From the NCBI GenBank assembly GCA_034440575.1, contig JAOTOL010001560.1, positions 1,654,001 to 1,718,000 on the forward strand: a stretch of DNA of 64,000 nucleotides, given 5' to 3'. Source of the stretch: Imbricaverruca yamaguchii. Its lineage: Eukaryota; Arthropoda; Thecostraca; Neoverrucidae. This document shows positions 61,075 through 64,000 of this stretch, piece after piece. The position numbers were made by a program, and so were the translations under genes. Below the pieces are notes generated by a model. That model did no database searches. It was given only the letters and a program-made list of their open reading frames with translations, and was not told where the DNA came from. Every line of letters begins with the position of its first letter. Positions within the stretch are counted from its first letter, which is position 1.

Positions 61075-63945
61075 GGGCATTCCACGTCAAATCGCACAAG
61101 AATTGGCTATTTTGAACCCGACCCCCTCCGATTTTTATGAAAATTGATACACCTGTAGTGCCAAGTGAACGAACCTCACACGCCAACTTTCAGCCCTGGG
61201 TGACCTCTGGGGTCAGATTTAGAGGTCATCCTAGGTCGCCTATTTTTACCGACTTGACAACAATCAAATGCATATATATTAGATGTTAATTAACTTAGCG
61301 TAACGACATTGGTGTTAAAGTGCGCAGAAACCTTCGGCCATTCAGAAATATGGCAAAGGTTGCACGTGACCTCTCCGTGACCCTTGACCTAACGAGGTCA
61401 AAGTATAAAAATTCATTTTTCTATATGTTTGCCTGCCCCTAATTCGACTAAACGTGGCTGAATGAATGGTTCTGATATTATCTAAGAACGTGCAAAAAAG
61501 AAAGGCGGAGACTCTAAAACTTTTGAGATATCGGCCTTTGAGTAGGTATTGTCATAGGACCAAATCGAAGCATGCCCCGATGCTATTTACCATATCATCG
61601 ATGATAACTCTGGTTTCCTTGGTCCGATTATCGTCAAATTTGGTGGGCAAATCATCGGTGGCAAGCTGAACTAGTTTCCAGATTTTCAAGTTGACCTGAC
61701 CTCACATGACCTGGCAGTGACCTCTCCATGACAAGCCAACAGGGAAACAAAAATATTTTCCTGAACAAAAAAAAACGCTGAATTTGGCTCGTACAGGCTA
61801 TATTACCTAGTTTTAGGTTAGGCTACTCCAAACGAGCCAAGTTTTATTTTGAACAAGTGTCCTCTGCAAGGTCACGTGAGGTCACTATGAGGTCATGTCA
61901 CACTTTCGTCAATAACTTTATATAGAATCAAGATATATAAATAATTTTAATGCCATCGAGATCCTCTGGTTACTCATGATGTATAATATGATAAAGCTAG
62001 GTCATCACTTGATCTCGGTTTAGGGTGACCTGGAGGTCAACTGGGGTCAGGATCAAATGTTCAGCTAGCTAAGTCATGTGATACATCAATCAACGCGGCC
62101 TGACGAGGAAAATAGGATTGTAACAAAATTATATTTCTATATTTATTTTGGCAAAAGTTATTCGCAAAAAAATATGTTTCCTCGGTTTTTATAGCCTGAA
62201 TATATTGTTTCAGCTCGCGTGCGTTTCGTACTAACATTTTATCGGGAGGGCCAGTAAATGTTTTTGATATGCAAATAGCCGCGACCATAAAACAAGTTGA
62301 ACAGCAGTACCGTATATTCACGAAGAACTACCAACCTTTTTCGCCACACGTACCTCACGGCCCGTCTCGCTGCCGGAAAGCCATCTCACAACCACCATAC
62401 CATTACGTGGAGACGGAGTAACACGATGGACATTCCTTGTTCCCGGTATTGTGCGAGCAGCTGCGAATCTGTCATTCAACGCTTTGGTTTCTTTGACCCA
62501 CTCGGTTTTGGGAAAATACTCCACGCACGTGCCGGTGGCATGTTTTTTTACAAACTGATAAAACTGGTCCGGGATCTCAATCAGAGTTCCTTGCAGACTT
62601 CTCTTTTTAGCTAACCTTTTCAACGTCCCACCAATGCCATCACACGGTCCCTTTCCGTGAGCGGTTGCGAAGAAATGCCACTCGGCGTCTATTGCAAAGT
62701 CGACGGAATGCTCTGCCAAATTTAGGAAATTCTTACAATTTTTGTATTGCGAGGCAGCCCCATCTGAAAAATAAAATATCTTCTTGGGGCGCTGGCCTAA
62801 TTCTGCTTCCAGGCGCTCAATGAGTTTTCCTTGAAACAGGTGGACAGCCACAGTATCATGCGACAGGCAGTCGGAAATGGCAGAGTAAGAAAAATGTTTG
62901 AGGTCCCCTGCGTTGTTTCGCCAATAAGCCACAAACGGATGGATTGTCACCTGCAGTTTGTTCCAGTGATGGGACTGTACCTCATCCTGTGTAACCATAG
63001 CGTAGTTTTCGGAAACATCTCCAATAACAATTACCTCTGCAGGAGCTAGTGTTTCCTTTAGGCCTTTCAGATAATTGCCTTGGGCACGGGCGACAAAATC
63101 ATGCTTTACAAGTATTTCCAGCTGCTCGCAAAATGATCGCACAAAATCTTCAGAAGTTTGCGTAACCACCTCTAAGGTGGACCTATCAGTATTAGTCCAC
63201 TTTCGGTACTCAATGTTATCGATTTCTCGGTTATCATGAATCATATCATGGCCATGAATATTCACGTAAGTTGCAATATTGCATGTATTTAAGCAATACA
63301 AACTTCCCAAGGTCATGTTAGTTCATGTGAGGTCATGTCAACCTGAAAATCTGGAAAATAGTTCAGTTTGCCACCGATGACTTGCGCAACAAATTTGACG
63401 ATAATCGGACGAAGGTAACCAGAGTTATCATCGATAATATGGTAAATAGCCTCGGGCCATGCATCCATTTGGTCCTATTACAATACTCAAAGGCCGATAT
63501 CTCAAAAAGTTTTCAAGTCTCCGCCTTTCTTTTTTGCAAGTTCTTAGATAATATCACGACCATTAATATAGCACCGTTTCGTCGAATTAGGGGCAGGCAA
63601 ACATATATAAAAATATATTTGTATACTTTGACCTGGTTAGGTCAAAGGTCACGGGGAGGTCACGTGCAACTTTTGCCATATTTCTGAATGGCCCAGGGCT
63701 TCTGCGCACTTTGACACCAATTTCATTCCGCTAAGTTAAATAACACATGAGATATTTGCAATTTATTGATGTCAAGTCGGTAAAAAATCGTGACCTAGGA
63801 TGACCTCTAGATCTGACCCCAGAGGACACTCTGGGCTAAAAGTTGGCGTGATGTGTTCTTTTACTTGGTACTACAGGTGTACCAATTTTCATCAAAATCG
63901 GAAGGGGTCGGGGAATTTCTTGTGCGATTTGACGTGGAATGACCC
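61075..63945 (-). mobile_element. DNA transposon with about 640 bp terminal inverted repeats
   Basis: The ends match as GGG(T)CATTCCACGTCAAATC, and the homology continues inward for roughly 640 bases on each side (61075 to about 61722; about 63310 to 63945) at an estimated 80-85% identity. The element is flanked by a direct repeat AGCAG at 61070-61074 and 63946-63950, a likely 5 bp target duplication. The interior carries a transposase-like ORF. Both arms are dense in AGGTCA/TGACCT hexamers. I cannot assign a superfamily with certainty. Confidence 0.92.
62318..63316 (-). CDS. transposase-like protein of the long-TIR element (332 aa)
   Basis: An intact 332-codon frame starts with ATG at the inner edge of the right inverted repeat. 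It contains VIVIGDVSENYAMV, IFYFSDGAASQYKNCKNFLN and WHFFATAHGKGPCDGIGGTL; the spaced acidic residues (GDVSENY, FSDGA, GPCDG) suggest an RNase H-like DDE/D core. Similar 'SDGAxxQYKN...HGKGPCDG' proteins are repetitive in many invertebrate genomes. There is no zinc-binding or other DNA-binding domain N-terminal to the core, so this may be a truncated or internally deleted copy, or the start may be spliced. Its function as transposase is inferred from its position between inverted repeats. Confidence 0.75.
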   Translation of the reverse strand: MTLGSLYCLNTCNIATYVNIHGHDMIHDNREIDNIEYRKWTNTDRSTLEVVTQTSEDFVRSFCEQLEILVKHDFVARAQGNYLKGLKETLAPAEVIVIGDVSENYAMVTQDEVQSHHWNKLQVTIHPFVAYWRNNAGDLKHFSYSAISDCLSHDTVAVHLFQGKLIERLEAELGQRPKKIFYFSDGAASQYKNCKNFLNLAEHSVDFAIDAEWHFFATAHGKGPCDGIGGTLKRLAKKRSLQGTLIEIPDQFYQFVKKHATGTCVEYFPKTEWVKETKALNDRFAAARTIPGTRNVHRVTPSPRNGMVVVRWLSGSETGREVRVAKKVGSSS

Positions 63946-64000
63946 AGCAGGCACACGGAGACAACGATTGTGGCGATCATCGATCAGGGCGCATGAGCGA

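Overview
The window is nuclear genomic DNA from an animal, most likely an arthropod. It carries a takeout/juvenile-hormone-binding-protein-like gene, a family known mainly from arthropods, and a thrombospondin whose sequence is of invertebrate type. Introns are long and full of micro- and minisatellites, tRNA-derived SINEs, CR1-like LINEs and DNA transposons. I cannot name the species. A crustacean would fit, but that is inference.

Two spliced genes can be read with confidence, both on the minus strand. (1) A takeout/JHBP-like secreted carrier-protein gene at 4837-22911. Five exons join with consistent splice phases into one continuous domain ending in a stop; the 5' signal-peptide exon was not found. 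(2) The 3' part of a thrombospondin gene at 45910-58864. Five exons encode the C-terminal lectin-like domain and tail; the N-terminal, EGF and type 3 repeat exons must lie upstream, beyond or hidden near the right edge. The 23-45 kb interval between them is mostly repeats, with three weak, unassigned exon candidates (35348-35461, 37289-37554, 43702-43863).

Mobile DNA: a 2.9 kb DNA transposon (61075-63945) with about 640 bp terminal inverted repeats, a 5 bp target duplication and a transposase-like ORF; a decayed hAT-like element (38851-40712) inserted inside an (AT)n microsatellite; three copies of a TTAA-flanked non-autonomous element; three CR1-like LINE fragments; at least three tRNA-derived SINE families, several with clear target-site duplications; and an 185 bp near-perfect palindrome.

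The most unusual feature is that several intronic minisatellites in the two recognised genes abut a splice site, and their repeat unit is a copy of that splice junction (donor or acceptor plus nearby exon or intron sequence). The clearest cases are takeout exon 5 acceptor (about 42 copies), takeout exon 4 donor (about 4-5), thrombospondin 184 bp exon donor (11) and thrombospondin terminal exon acceptor (about 4 double units). This looks like a recurrent process that amplifies splice junctions.
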